Source: Candidatus Marithrix sp. (GTDB lineage: Bacteria > Pseudomonadota > Gammaproteobacteria > Beggiatoales > Beggiatoaceae). Taken from it: a DNA stretch of 50,243 nucleotides. Each line of letters begins with the position of its first letter. Within the stretch, counting starts at the first letter, position 1. The notes below the pieces were generated by a model. That model ran no database searches, was not told the origin of the DNA, and was given only the letters and a program-made list of their open reading frames with translations. A program made the translations under genes and the position numbers. Of the stretch, positions 22,345-30,645 are shown one piece after another. Location of the stretch: assembly GCA_016744775.1 (NCBI GenBank), contig JADGDS010000007.1, forward strand, positions 184,890 to 235,132, given 5' to 3'.

Positions 22345-22381
22345 ATATAATAACAAATTATTTATACAAAGTGAGAAGATG
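22345..22381. repeat. 37-bp direct repeat, right copy
   Basis: Identical to 21130-21166. It ends two bases before the ATPase start codon at 22383 and includes its ribosome-binding region, so it is the native leader of the ABC operon. Confidence 0.9.
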
Positions 22382-22382
22382 A

Positions 22383-23309
22383 ATGAGTTCAGAGACGCTA
22401 ATTTCAGTCAAAAATTTATCGCGTTATTATGGCAGTTTTGGTGCTGTTCAAAATATTAGTTTTGATATTCAGCGTGGAGAAATATTAGGTTTTTTAGGTC
22501 CTAATGGGGCGGGTAAAAGTACAACTATGCAAATGATTACTGGTACTTTGGCTCCAACAACTGGACAAATTTCTGTCGGTGGTTATGATTTATTAGATGA
22601 TCCATTGAAGGCAAAAGCTGCTCTTGGTTATTTGCCTGAACAACCGCCTTTATATCGAGATATGGTAGTAGAAGAATATCTACAATTCTGTGCTAAATTA
22701 CACCATGTGCCACGCAGAAAAGTCAAGGATGCAGTTGATCGTGCGATTGAACAATGTGGATTAAATACCGTAAATAAGCGTTTAATTGGTAATTTGTCTA
22801 AAGGTTATCAACAGCGCGTTGGTATTGCTCAAGCTATTATTCATACTCCGTCAATCGTAATTTTAGATGAACCAACAGTGGGTTTGGATCCTATTCAAAT
22901 TCGTGAAATTAGAGAATTAATACGTGGTTTGGGTGAGGAGCATAGTGTGATCTTATCTACTCATATTTTACCAGAAGTACAGGCTGTATGTAATAATGTG
23001 CAAATTATCAATCATGGTGAGTTAATCTTAACTGATACTATTGATGGTTTGTTTACACAAATGCACAATAATCATCTAAAAGTAGGTTTACGTCGTCCAC
23101 CTGAAATTGAAATTTTGAAACAAATTGAAGGGGTTGAAGATATTGAAATAAAAGATGAAAATAATTTTTATATTCAATATAGCAATGATAATAATCCTGC
23201 TGAAAGATTAGTTGAAAAAGCTGTAGCAGCTAATTGGGGATTATATGAATTGATTCCAGAACAACGTTCATTAGAACAAATTTTTGTGGATTTAACAACT
23301 GAGTTATAA
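22383..23309 (+). CDS. ABC transporter ATP-binding protein (GldA-like)
   Basis: This 308-residue ATPase powers an ABC-2 type exporter. Walker A is GPNGAGKST (39-47), the signature is LSKGYQQRVGIAQA, Walker B is IVILDEPTVGLDP, and the H-loop is STHILPEVQAV. A C-terminal extension of about 75 residues resembles the GldA/NatA-type subfamily. It is followed one base later by the permease, so they form one transporter. In many relatives this pair is followed by a GldG-like protein and a DUF4340 protein; here guaA comes next, so the set is short. The substrate is not predictable. Confidence 0.92.
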   Translation: MSSETLISVKNLSRYYGSFGAVQNISFDIQRGEILGFLGPNGAGKSTTMQMITGTLAPTTGQISVGGYDLLDDPLKAKAALGYLPEQPPLYRDMVVEEYLQFCAKLHHVPRRKVKDAVDRAIEQCGLNTVNKRLIGNLSKGYQQRVGIAQAIIHTPSIVILDEPTVGLDPIQIREIRELIRGLGEEHSVILSTHILPEVQAVCNNVQIINHGELILTDTIDGLFTQMHNNHLKVGLRRPPEIEILKQIEGVEDIEIKDENNFYIQYSNDNNPAERLVEKAVAANWGLYELIPEQRSLEQIFVDLTTEL

Positions 23310-23310
23310 T

Positions 23311-24045
23311 ATGTTTACTATTGCGAAACGAGAATTTAAAAGTTTATTTTTATCACCACTTGCTTGGGCAATTTTGGGAGTAATGCAAATCATTTTTGGA
23401 TGGTCTTTTGCAGTATTAGTATATTTATTTATACGACCAGATGTTCAAGCGAATTTAGCAAATGATCCTAGCGCACCGGGTTTAACTTCTATGATAGTTG
23501 GTTCTTTATTTGATTGGATTGCGATTGTATTATTGTTAATAACTCCTTTTTTAACAATGCGTTTAATCAGTGAAGAGCGGCGTAATAAAACATTGGCTTT
23601 ATTAATCTCAGCACCAGTATCTATGACTAGTATTGTTTTAGGCAAGTTTTTAGGCTTAATGGGGTTTTTTATGATTGTTTTAGCTATGTTAGCACTAATG
23701 CCATTATCCCTGATGTTTGGTGGCAGCATTGATTTTGGACAATTGAGTGCGGCTTTCTTGGGATTGATTTTATGGCTAGGCGCATTAACAGCATTAGGTT
23801 TATATATTTCGACTTTGACAGCTTATCCGACTGTTGCGGCTATTAGTACATTTGGTGTTTTTTTATTACTATGGATGATAGGCTGGGCACAAGATGTAGC
23901 AGTATTACAATATTTATCATTTACTGATCATTATCAATCATTATTAAAAGGTTTGATCAATAGTACTGATATAGTTTATTATTTATTGTTTATAGTGTTA
24001 TTTTTAAGTTTGAGTATTTATCGTTTGGATGCTGAACGTTTGTAG
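23311..24045 (+). CDS. ABC-2 type transporter permease
   Basis: This 244-residue integral membrane protein has six hydrophobic segments, an N-terminal AKREFKSLFLSPLAW typical of ABC-2 permeases, and the conserved cytoplasmic segment LRLISEERRNKTLALLISAP-like region (residues about 88-107). It begins one base after the ATPase stop and works with it. The family includes GldF-like permeases. A promoter for the next gene, guaA, must lie in the short gap or the three genes may be co-transcribed. Confidence 0.9.
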   Translation: MFTIAKREFKSLFLSPLAWAILGVMQIIFGWSFAVLVYLFIRPDVQANLANDPSAPGLTSMIVGSLFDWIAIVLLLITPFLTMRLISEERRNKTLALLISAPVSMTSIVLGKFLGLMGFFMIVLAMLALMPLSLMFGGSIDFGQLSAAFLGLILWLGALTALGLYISTLTAYPTVAAISTFGVFLLLWMIGWAQDVAVLQYLSFTDHYQSLLKGLINSTDIVYYLLFIVLFLSLSIYRLDAERL

Positions 24046-24082
24046 TCTAACATAACTAATTTTATCAAAAATAAATACAATA

Positions 24083-25627
24083 ATGAAAAATATCCATTCC
24101 CATAAAATTTTAATTCTTGATTTTGGTTCTCAATATACTCAGTTGATCGCGCGGCGCGTTCGAGAAGCTGGGGTTTATTGTGAAATTCATCCATTTTCTA
24201 TTGATGAGGCGACAATTCTAAAGTTTGAGCCTAAAGGGATTATTCTGTCAGGTAGCCCTGAGTCTGTAAATGAGGCTGAGATTGATTTTCGCGCTCCAGA
24301 GTGTGTTTTTAGTTTAGCTATTCCTGTTTTAGGAATTTGTTATGGTATGCACACTATGGCATTGCAATTGGGTGGTGCAGTTGAAGCTTCAAGTTTACGT
24401 GAATTTGGTTATGCGCAGGTTCAGGTATTAGAACAATCACAATTATTTGATCAGTCTGTGTTAGATGTTTGGATGAGTCATGGTGATCATGTTACTAAAT
24501 TACCTTCTGGTTTTAAAACTATAGCTTCAACCGATAATGCTCCAATTGCCTGTATGGCTGATGAGTCGCGGCATTTTTATGGTGTACAATTTCATCCTGA
24601 AGTCACTCATACCGTCGAAGGTGCGGAAATTTTACAGAGTTTTATTCATAATATTTGTGGTTGTGAATCGCTATGGGTGGCAGCTAATATTATTGATGCT
24701 AATATTGAGCAAATACGTAATCAGGTTGGAGAAGATAAGGTTTTATTAGGTTTGTCTGGTGGAGTTGATTCTTCAGTGGTTGCCGCTTTATTGCATCGCG
24801 CAATTGGTAAACAGTTGATTTGTGTATTTGTAGATAATGGTTTGTTGCGTCTTAATGAAGCTGATCAAGTAATGGCAACTTTTGCGGAACATCTCGGGGT
24901 GCGGGTAATCAGAGTAGATGCTGAACAACGCTTTTTAGCTGCCTTAGAAAATAAAACGGATCCTGAGCAAAAACGTAAAATAATTGGTAATTTATTTATT
25001 GAAATATTTGAAGAAGAGGCGGCAAAATTAACTGATGTTAAATGGTTAGCTCAAGGTACTATTTATCCTGATGTGATTGAATCAGCAGGAGCTGGAATTA
25101 AATCAGCAGTTATAAAATCTCATCATAATGTTGGTGGTTTGCCAGAAAAAATGCAGTTAAAACTGGTAGAGCCGCTACGAGAGTTATTTAAAGATGAGGT
25201 ACGTAAATTAGGAGTAGAATTAGGCTTGCCGTATGAAATGGTGTATAGACATCCATTTCCAGGACCGGGTTTAGGGGTAAGAATTTTAGGTGAAGTGAAA
25301 AAGGAATATGCTGACATTCTACGCCAAGCCGATGCTATTTTTATAGAAGAATTACGTAATAGCGGCTGGTATGATAAGGTAAGCCAAGCCTTTGCGGTAT
25401 TTTTACCAGTAAAATCAGTAGGAGTAATGGGAGATGCGCGTCATTATGACTATGTAGTAGCTCTCAGAGCGGTAGAAACTATCGATTTTATGACTGCACG
25501 CTGGGCACATTTACCTTATGAACTATTAGAAAAGCTATCAAATAGAATAATCAATGAGGTAGCGGGAATATCGCGAGTTAGTTATGATATTTCTAGTAAG
25601 CCGCCTGCTACTATTGAGTGGGAATAA
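24083..25627 (+). CDS. guaA: GMP synthase (glutamine-hydrolysing)
   Basis: GuaA converts XMP, glutamine and ATP to GMP, the final step of de novo guanine nucleotide synthesis. The 514-residue enzyme has the class I amidotransferase domain ([17 protein letters not shown], nucleophile in GICYGM, catalytic His-Glu in VQFHPEVTH), the PP-loop SGGVDSSV, and the C-terminal dimerisation domain ending in [11 protein letters not shown]. guaB, its frequent neighbour, is absent here. It has a normal length and no unusual residue. Confidence 0.98.
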   Translation: MKNIHSHKILILDFGSQYTQLIARRVREAGVYCEIHPFSIDEATILKFEPKGIILSGSPESVNEAEIDFRAPECVFSLAIPVLGICYGMHTMALQLGGAVEASSLREFGYAQVQVLEQSQLFDQSVLDVWMSHGDHVTKLPSGFKTIASTDNAPIACMADESRHFYGVQFHPEVTHTVEGAEILQSFIHNICGCESLWVAANIIDANIEQIRNQVGEDKVLLGLSGGVDSSVVAALLHRAIGKQLICVFVDNGLLRLNEADQVMATFAEHLGVRVIRVDAEQRFLAALENKTDPEQKRKIIGNLFIEIFEEEAAKLTDVKWLAQGTIYPDVIESAGAGIKSAVIKSHHNVGGLPEKMQLKLVEPLRELFKDEVRKLGVELGLPYEMVYRHPFPGPGLGVRILGEVKKEYADILRQADAIFIEELRNSGWYDKVSQAFAVFLPVKSVGVMGDARHYDYVVALRAVETIDFMTARWAHLPYELLEKLSNRIINEVAGISRVSYDISSKPPATIEWE

Positions 25628-25661
25628 TGTAATCGGATGCCAAAAATTGTAGAACTTTGGT

Positions 25662-25691
25662 TTGTCCATAGCTTTTTTAGTCTTGTATAAT
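25662..25691 (+). promoter_or_regulatory. Predicted promoter of the large ATPase gene
   Basis: TTGTCC (25662-25667) and TATAAT (25686-25691) are 18 bases apart, 60 bases ahead of the start codon. The -10 is perfect; the -35 is weaker. Confidence 0.5.
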
Positions 25692-25751
25692 GTAAATAGA
25701 GATGTCATTATCTCATCTATTACTTTTTTTGACAAGTAGCTAATTACAAAA

Positions 25752-28700
25752 ATGCAATACAACAAACTATTCCAATTCAATTCAATAGAGTCAGTCATAG
25801 AGTTGCAAGCCGCTAATAATCCTGATCAGGCTCGAAATTTGGTTGCTAGCTATGTTATTTCTAAGCAAATGGCTTTGCGTCTAGTTCAGTTGGTTTTTGT
25901 GAGTGATAATAAAGCATTATTAATAGTTGGCAATTATGGCACTGGTAAGTCGCATCTAATGGCTGTTATTTCCAGTATTGCTGAAAATGCTGATTTACTT
26001 AAAGATTTAAATAATAACAAAGTAAAAAAAGCAGCTAAAGTCATTGCTGGGAAATTTAAAGTTTTGCGGATTGAGATTGGTGCCACTACTATGTCTTTGC
26101 GGGATATTATTTTTTCTGAGTTGGAGCAGTTTTTGGCTAAGTTTGATCTTAGTTTTCAGTTTCCTGCCGCTAGTTCGATTAGTAATAATAAAGCCGCTTT
26201 TGAGGAGATGATGTTGGTGTTTGAGCGGCGGTTTCCGGGGCTAGGTTTGTTGGTGGTGGTTGATGAGTTGTTGGAGTTTTTGCGTTCTCGTAGTGATCAG
26301 GCTTTGATTTTTGATCTTAATTTTTTGCGGGAAGTTGGTGAGGTTTGTAAAAATTCTCGATTTCGTTTTATCGCTGGTGTGCAGGAGGCTATTTTTGATA
26401 ATCCTCGGTTTGAGTTTGTTGCTAATGCTTTGCGTAGGGTGAAAGATCGGTTTGAACAATTGTTGATTACTCGTCAGGATATTAAATATGTAGTTTCTCA
26501 GCGGTTATTGAAAAAGTCTGCTGTTCAAGCAGATAAAATTCGAGATTATCTCAGCGGTTTTGCTAGCTTTTATGGTAATATCAATGAGCGCATGACTGAG
26601 TTTATTGATCTATTTCCGGTGCATCCTGATTATATTGATATTTTTGGACGTATCACTGTAATCGAAAAACGCGAAATCCTCAAAACCATCGAATATAGTG
26701 TCAATTCTCTGCTTCAGCAACAAGTTCCTACTGATCATCCCGGCTTAATTACTTATGATAGTTATTGGCAGATTTTACTACAAAATCCTTGTTTTCGCTC
26801 TTTGCCAGAAATTCGTGAAGTAATTGAATCCAGTCAAGTTTTAGAAAATAGACTCAATAAAGCTTTTACTCGTCCGATTTATCAAGATATGGCATTGCGC
26901 ATTATTTATGCTTTGTCGGTGCATCGCTTAACAACCCATGATATTAATACTCCGGTTGGTGTGACGGCGCAAGAGTTAAGGGATAGTTTGTGTTTGTATC
27001 ATCCAAGTATTGAGGATTTAGGTGGTAATCGAGCTGATGATTTGTTGTCATTGGTTGAATTGGTGTTGCAGGAAATTCTCAAAACTGTTAATCGTCAATT
27101 TATTTCTTATAATCCGCTTAATGGTCAATATTATATTGATTTTAAAAATAATGTTGATATTGATGCTATTATTGAAAAACGGGCTGAAAGTTTAGAGCAA
27201 TCTCAACTGGAGCGTAATTATTATATTGCATTACGACAGGTGATGGAGATAGTTGAAGATGATAATTATGAATTAGAATGGCGTTCTCATAAAGTTACCC
27301 GCTTAGGTAGTTTTGCTGAAGCTGAATTGGGTTTTGTTTTGTGTTTTGGCAGAAAAAAGCTTTATTTTCAATTCACAGTAAGAGATGATAAGTTTGATAA
27401 ACTGCTAGGTTTATATAGTGCCGCTAATGATTTAGTGCTTAGTTCATCTGAACTTTATGAGTTCAAATCACAACAGTATTTAAGTGAATTAGTGCAATAT
27501 TTACAGGTTCATAAGGCTGATTTTGAGGTGCAAGGTAAAAAATTATCCAATTGGATGCCGGTAGATAATTTCCGTGATTTGGTAGATATTGTTGCAGATA
27601 GTTATTTGGATGGTTATTTTTCTGAGTTGGCTCCAGAATATCCTTATTTTTCAACATTGGTTTCCCATGAAAATATAGCAGCAATTGTTCAAGAAACTTT
27701 ACGTTGTCTTAATATTAGTAGTCGAAGTAAACTAGCTGTTGGTATTTTAGCCGCTTTAAAATTATTAGATGATAAACAGGAACTTGTACCTTATAACAGC
27801 AAATATGCTAAAATTATTTTAGAACTTGCATATCAAAAACCATCGGGAAAGGTTTTAACTCAAGGCGAATTATTTTCAGTAATTACTGTGACTCCTTATT
27901 GTCTGGAACCGGAATTGGTGATTATTTTAATAGCGGCATTGGTGTATGTTGGCGAACTAAGTTTAGTATTAGCAAAACAAAGCTATGATGCTAGTCAATT
28001 TGAATATATTGCTGCTAGACCAGTTAAAGAATTATTAATATTCAAACATTTAGAACGGCATAAAGATTTTAATTTATTCGCGCTGAAGGCATTATTTGAA
28101 TTGTTAGAATTAGCTAGCGGATTAGGTATAGCGATAACAGAATATGATTTAACAGCAGTAGAAGTTTTACAAGTTAGAGTAAATGAGCGGTTAAATCAAA
28201 TAGTAAGGGTTCAACATAGTTTAAATAGTGATTTATATTTTTGGGGAAAACCGGTATTAACTGCTGCTGAAAATTCTTATTATCAGGAATCATTAGCTGT
28301 AAGCAAGAGCTTTTTAGAGTCATTATCAAATTATACTACGCCAGTAAAGTTTAAGAATTTAAAATTTTCTGCAAGTAAAATAACTGCTCAATGGAGTGGT
28401 TTAAAGATTTTAAAGAATATTAATCAATTAATCAGTGTCTTAAATGAACTCAGCCAAACAGTAACTTATTTAAGCGTAGCTGCTACTAATTTGCCTAGAG
28501 AGCATGAATGGATAATAGAAATGCAACAGCTGCGTGATTATTTGTGTAATCAAATCCGCGATGTTAGTCAACGTAATGCGAGCGGCTTTAGTTATCATAG
28601 CCAACAACAACTAAATGCTTTAAAAAATAAATATATAAAATCTTATATGCTATTACACCGACAAGCGCGTTTAAATCCAGAAACAGAACAAATCAAACAA

Positions 28701-29237
28701 GACTTATTAAATGATAAGCGTCTAAAAAATCTAAAACAACTCAGCCCAATATCCATTCTACCACATCAAGAATTAACAGCTTTTGAACAAAAACTATTAG
28801 AATTTCAAAGCTGTAATGCTTTAACAGCAAAAGATTTAACCGCTATAACCATTTGCCCCCATTGTTACTATAAGGCTGAAGAAACTATTTCGGTAGAATA
28901 TAGTTTAATGGAGCTTAAATATAAATTAAACAATTTATATCAACAATGGACAAGGATATTATTGCTAGAAATAGAAAAATCGCATACTTACGCAGATTTA
29001 GAAGATTTTTTAATCAGCCGCACACTACCAGTTGAGATAAACCGTGAATTTATAAAGGCATTACTAAACAGCTTATCAAAACTAAGCCAAATCAGCATAA
29101 ATTATGAAGAACTATATCAATTCATAAAACGTGATGGCTTACCAATGACAGCGGCAGAAATAGAAAAACGCTTTCATGATTATATTAAAAGCCAGATTGG
29201 GGATGAGGATGTTGAGGTGGTTCGGATTGTGTTGTGA
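25752..29237 (+). CDS. Very large P-loop ATPase, BrxC/PglY-like (DUF6079-type)
   Basis: The 1161-residue protein has Walker A GNYGTGKSHLM (60-70), Walker B LLVVVDELLEFL (Asp171-Glu172), and RFRFIAGVQEAIFDNPRF, a set seen in the BrxC/PglY (DUF6079-related) ATPases of BREX and other phage-defence loci. The rest is largely helical, with a CPHCYYKAE pair late in the protein (about residue 1037). Length fits that family. No other BREX component (methylase, PglZ, BrxA, BrxL) is near, so it is either an orphan or a stand-alone system. Its 3' end is duplicated and decayed 1.4 kb downstream, with a toxin-antitoxin pair in between. The family assignment is by motif recall and would need a profile search. 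Confidence 0.6.
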   Translation: MQYNKLFQFNSIESVIELQAANNPDQARNLVASYVISKQMALRLVQLVFVSDNKALLIVGNYGTGKSHLMAVISSIAENADLLKDLNNNKVKKAAKVIAGKFKVLRIEIGATTMSLRDIIFSELEQFLAKFDLSFQFPAASSISNNKAAFEEMMLVFERRFPGLGLLVVVDELLEFLRSRSDQALIFDLNFLREVGEVCKNSRFRFIAGVQEAIFDNPRFEFVANALRRVKDRFEQLLITRQDIKYVVSQRLLKKSAVQADKIRDYLSGFASFYGNINERMTEFIDLFPVHPDYIDIFGRITVIEKREILKTIEYSVNSLLQQQVPTDHPGLITYDSYWQILLQNPCFRSLPEIREVIESSQVLENRLNKAFTRPIYQDMALRIIYALSVHRLTTHDINTPVGVTAQELRDSLCLYHPSIEDLGGNRADDLLSLVELVLQEILKTVNRQFISYNPLNGQYYIDFKNNVDIDAIIEKRAESLEQSQLERNYYIALRQVMEIVEDDNYELEWRSHKVTRLGSFAEAELGFVLCFGRKKLYFQFTVRDDKFDKLLGLYSAANDLVLSSSELYEFKSQQYLSELVQYLQVHKADFEVQGKKLSNWMPVDNFRDLVDIVADSYLDGYFSELAPEYPYFSTLVSHENIAAIVQETLRCLNISSRSKLAVGILAALKLLDDKQELVPYNSKYAKIILELAYQKPSGKVLTQGELFSVITVTPYCLEPELVIILIAALVYVGELSLVLAKQSYDASQFEYIAARPVKELLIFKHLERHKDFNLFALKALFELLELASGLGIAITEYDLTAVEVLQVRVNERLNQIVRVQHSLNSDLYFWGKPVLTAAENSYYQESLAVSKSFLESLSNYTTPVKFKNLKFSASKITAQWSGLKILKNINQLISVLNELSQTVTYLSVAATNLPREHEWIIEMQQLRDYLCNQIRDVSQRNASGFSYHSQQQLNALKNKYIKSYMLLHRQARLNPETEQIKQDLLNDKRLKNLKQLSPISILPHQELTAFEQKLLEFQSCNALTAKDLTAITICPHCYYKAEETISVEYSLMELKYKLNNLYQQWTRILLLEIEKSHTYADLEDFLISRTLPVEINREFIKALLNSLSKLSQISINYEELYQFIKRDGLPMTAAEIEKRFHDYIKSQIGDEDVEVVRIVL

Positions 29238-29313
29238 ATCAATATTCAGTACTGAATCACAAACACTTTGAACTATTATATGATAAATATACTAAACAAA
29301 AGCATAAAAATAT

Positions 29314-29336
29314 ATTAACATATAAACTATGTTAAT
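29314..29336. promoter_or_regulatory. Palindromic operator candidate of the toxin-antitoxin operon
   Basis: ATTAACATA (29314-29322) and TATGTTAAT (29328-29336) form a perfect 9-bp inverted repeat with a 5-base spacer, ending eight bases before the antitoxin start codon. Type II antitoxins usually repress their own operon by binding such a site, so autoregulation is the likely use. Confidence 0.6.
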
Positions 29337-29344
29337 TTTGATTT

Positions 29345-29686
29345 ATGAAAACTATGAAAACAGTAGATGTTTTTAGTATTGGCGAACTAAGACAAGGAAA
29401 TAATGATCTTATTCGAGATGTTGAATCTGGGGGTTTAGCTTTGATAACTGTAAATGGAAATCCAAAAATGTTAGCTATTCCCTTCAATCAAGAACTTTTA
29501 GAGAATGGTGTAAATCGTTCACTTGCACTGCATTTATTTAAAGCAGAACTTTTAACATTGACGCAAGCAGCTAAACTAGCAAACTTAACAGTTTATGATT
29601 TTTTAGATTTAATAAAATACACAGATATAAATGTAGTTAATTATTCATCCACCGAATTAGATGAAGAATTGGAAGCGGGGCGATGA
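29345..29686 (+). CDS. UPF0175-type antitoxin
   Basis: The 113-residue protein has a Phd/YefM-like N-terminal part (VFSIGELRQGNNDLIRDVES, ALITVNGNPKMLAIPF) and a C-terminal UPF0175-like segment (LALHLFKAELLTLTQAAKLANLTVYDFLDLI). It lies upstream of, and overlaps by four bases, a DUF3368 PIN-domain toxin gene, the usual antitoxin-toxin order. It probably binds DNA at the palindrome just upstream and neutralises the toxin. Confidence 0.82.
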   Translation: MKTMKTVDVFSIGELRQGNNDLIRDVESGGLALITVNGNPKMLAIPFNQELLENGVNRSLALHLFKAELLTLTQAAKLANLTVYDFLDLIKYTDINVVNYSSTELDEELEAGR

Positions 29687-30180
29687 ATTCAATTGTTGTT
29701 GCTGATGCAGGACCCTTAATAGCCTTAGCTAAAATTGAGTATTTAAATATTATACATAATATGTATGGCGATATTTTAATTCCAACAGCAGTATTTAAAG
29801 AGCTTGCCATAGAAACTAATAAACCCGGTGTAGCAATATTAAAAACAGCTATATCAGATGGATGGTTAAAAGTTGTGAACCCAGAATTTTCATTAAAAGA
29901 AAAATCTTTGCTTCAATTATTATTAGATAAGGGTGAAACTGAAGCAATTTTACTTGCTGAATTAGTAAATTGTCGTTTTCTGTTAATAGATGAACGTAAG
30001 GGGCGTGCAGTTGCTAAAAAAAGAGGCATACCTATAGTTGGTATTTGTGGATTACTATTATTAGCGAAAGAAAAAGGCTTTATATCTAAAGTTATGCCGC
30101 CACTCAACAATTTACTAAATATTGGTTATCGTATATCACCTAAATTAATTTCGCAAGTGCTTGATCGTGCGCAAGAATAA
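29683..30180 (+). CDS. PIN-domain toxin (DUF3368 family)
   Basis: PIN toxins are metal-dependent ribonucleases, typically cutting tRNA or rRNA when released from the antitoxin. The 165-residue protein shows VADAGPLIALAKI with Asp8, Glu40 in AVFKEL, Glu85/Glu87 in KGETEAILLA and Asp103 in LLIDERKGR, the acidic residues of a PIN active site. The C-terminal GICGLLLLAKEKGFI is typical of DUF3368 members. All catalytic residues are present, so the toxin looks intact. Confidence 0.88.
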   Translation: MNSIVVADAGPLIALAKIEYLNIIHNMYGDILIPTAVFKELAIETNKPGVAILKTAISDGWLKVVNPEFSLKEKSLLQLLLDKGETEAILLAELVNCRFLLIDERKGRAVAKKRGIPIVGICGLLLLAKEKGFISKVMPPLNNLLNIGYRISPKLISQVLDRAQE

Positions 30181-30226
30181 ATACGATGGGAAAACTTAGG
30201 TGTTGCTTAGGTACTGTATTTTTGAA

Positions 30227-30645
30227 TTTAAGAATTTAAAATTTTCTGCAAGTAAAATAACTGCTCAATGCCTTAAAAAAGAAATATATAAAAGCTTATA
30301 TGCTATTACATTTGAATCACACCAACAAGCACGTTATAAAACATATATCAACAATGGACAAGGATATTATTGCTAGAAATAGAAAAATCGCATACTTACG
30401 CAGATTTAGAAGATTTTCTAATCAGCCGCACACTACCAGTTGAGATAAGTCGTGAATTTATAAAGGCATTACTAAACAGCTTATCAAAACTAAGCCAAAT
30501 CAGCATAAATTATGAAGAACTATATCAATTCATAAAACGTGATGGCTTACCAATGACAGCGGCAGAAATAGAAAAACGCTTTCATGATTATATTAAAAGC
30601 CAGATTGGTGATCAGGAGATTGAGATGGTTCGGATTGTGTTGTAA
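30227..30645 (+). pseudogene. Decayed duplicate of the large ATPase gene 3' end
   Basis: The first 44 bases (30227-30270) match 28350-28393 exactly. The sequence then jumps to match 28618-28651 and about 28661-28683, and from about 30343 to the stop at 30645 it follows 28936-29237 nearly base for base, ending GGATTGTGTTGTAA against GGATTGTGTTGTGA. So two internal deletions of roughly 220-250 bases separate three preserved blocks. A 91-codon frame in the last block (from TTG 30370) has no function of its own. The last 53 bases lie antisense to the end of the 5'-nucleotidase gene. Confidence 0.93.

Noticed and set aside
30370..30645. 91-codon frame as a separate gene
   Set aside because: It is the last block of the duplicated ATPase tail, with a TTG start and no independent ribosome-binding site.
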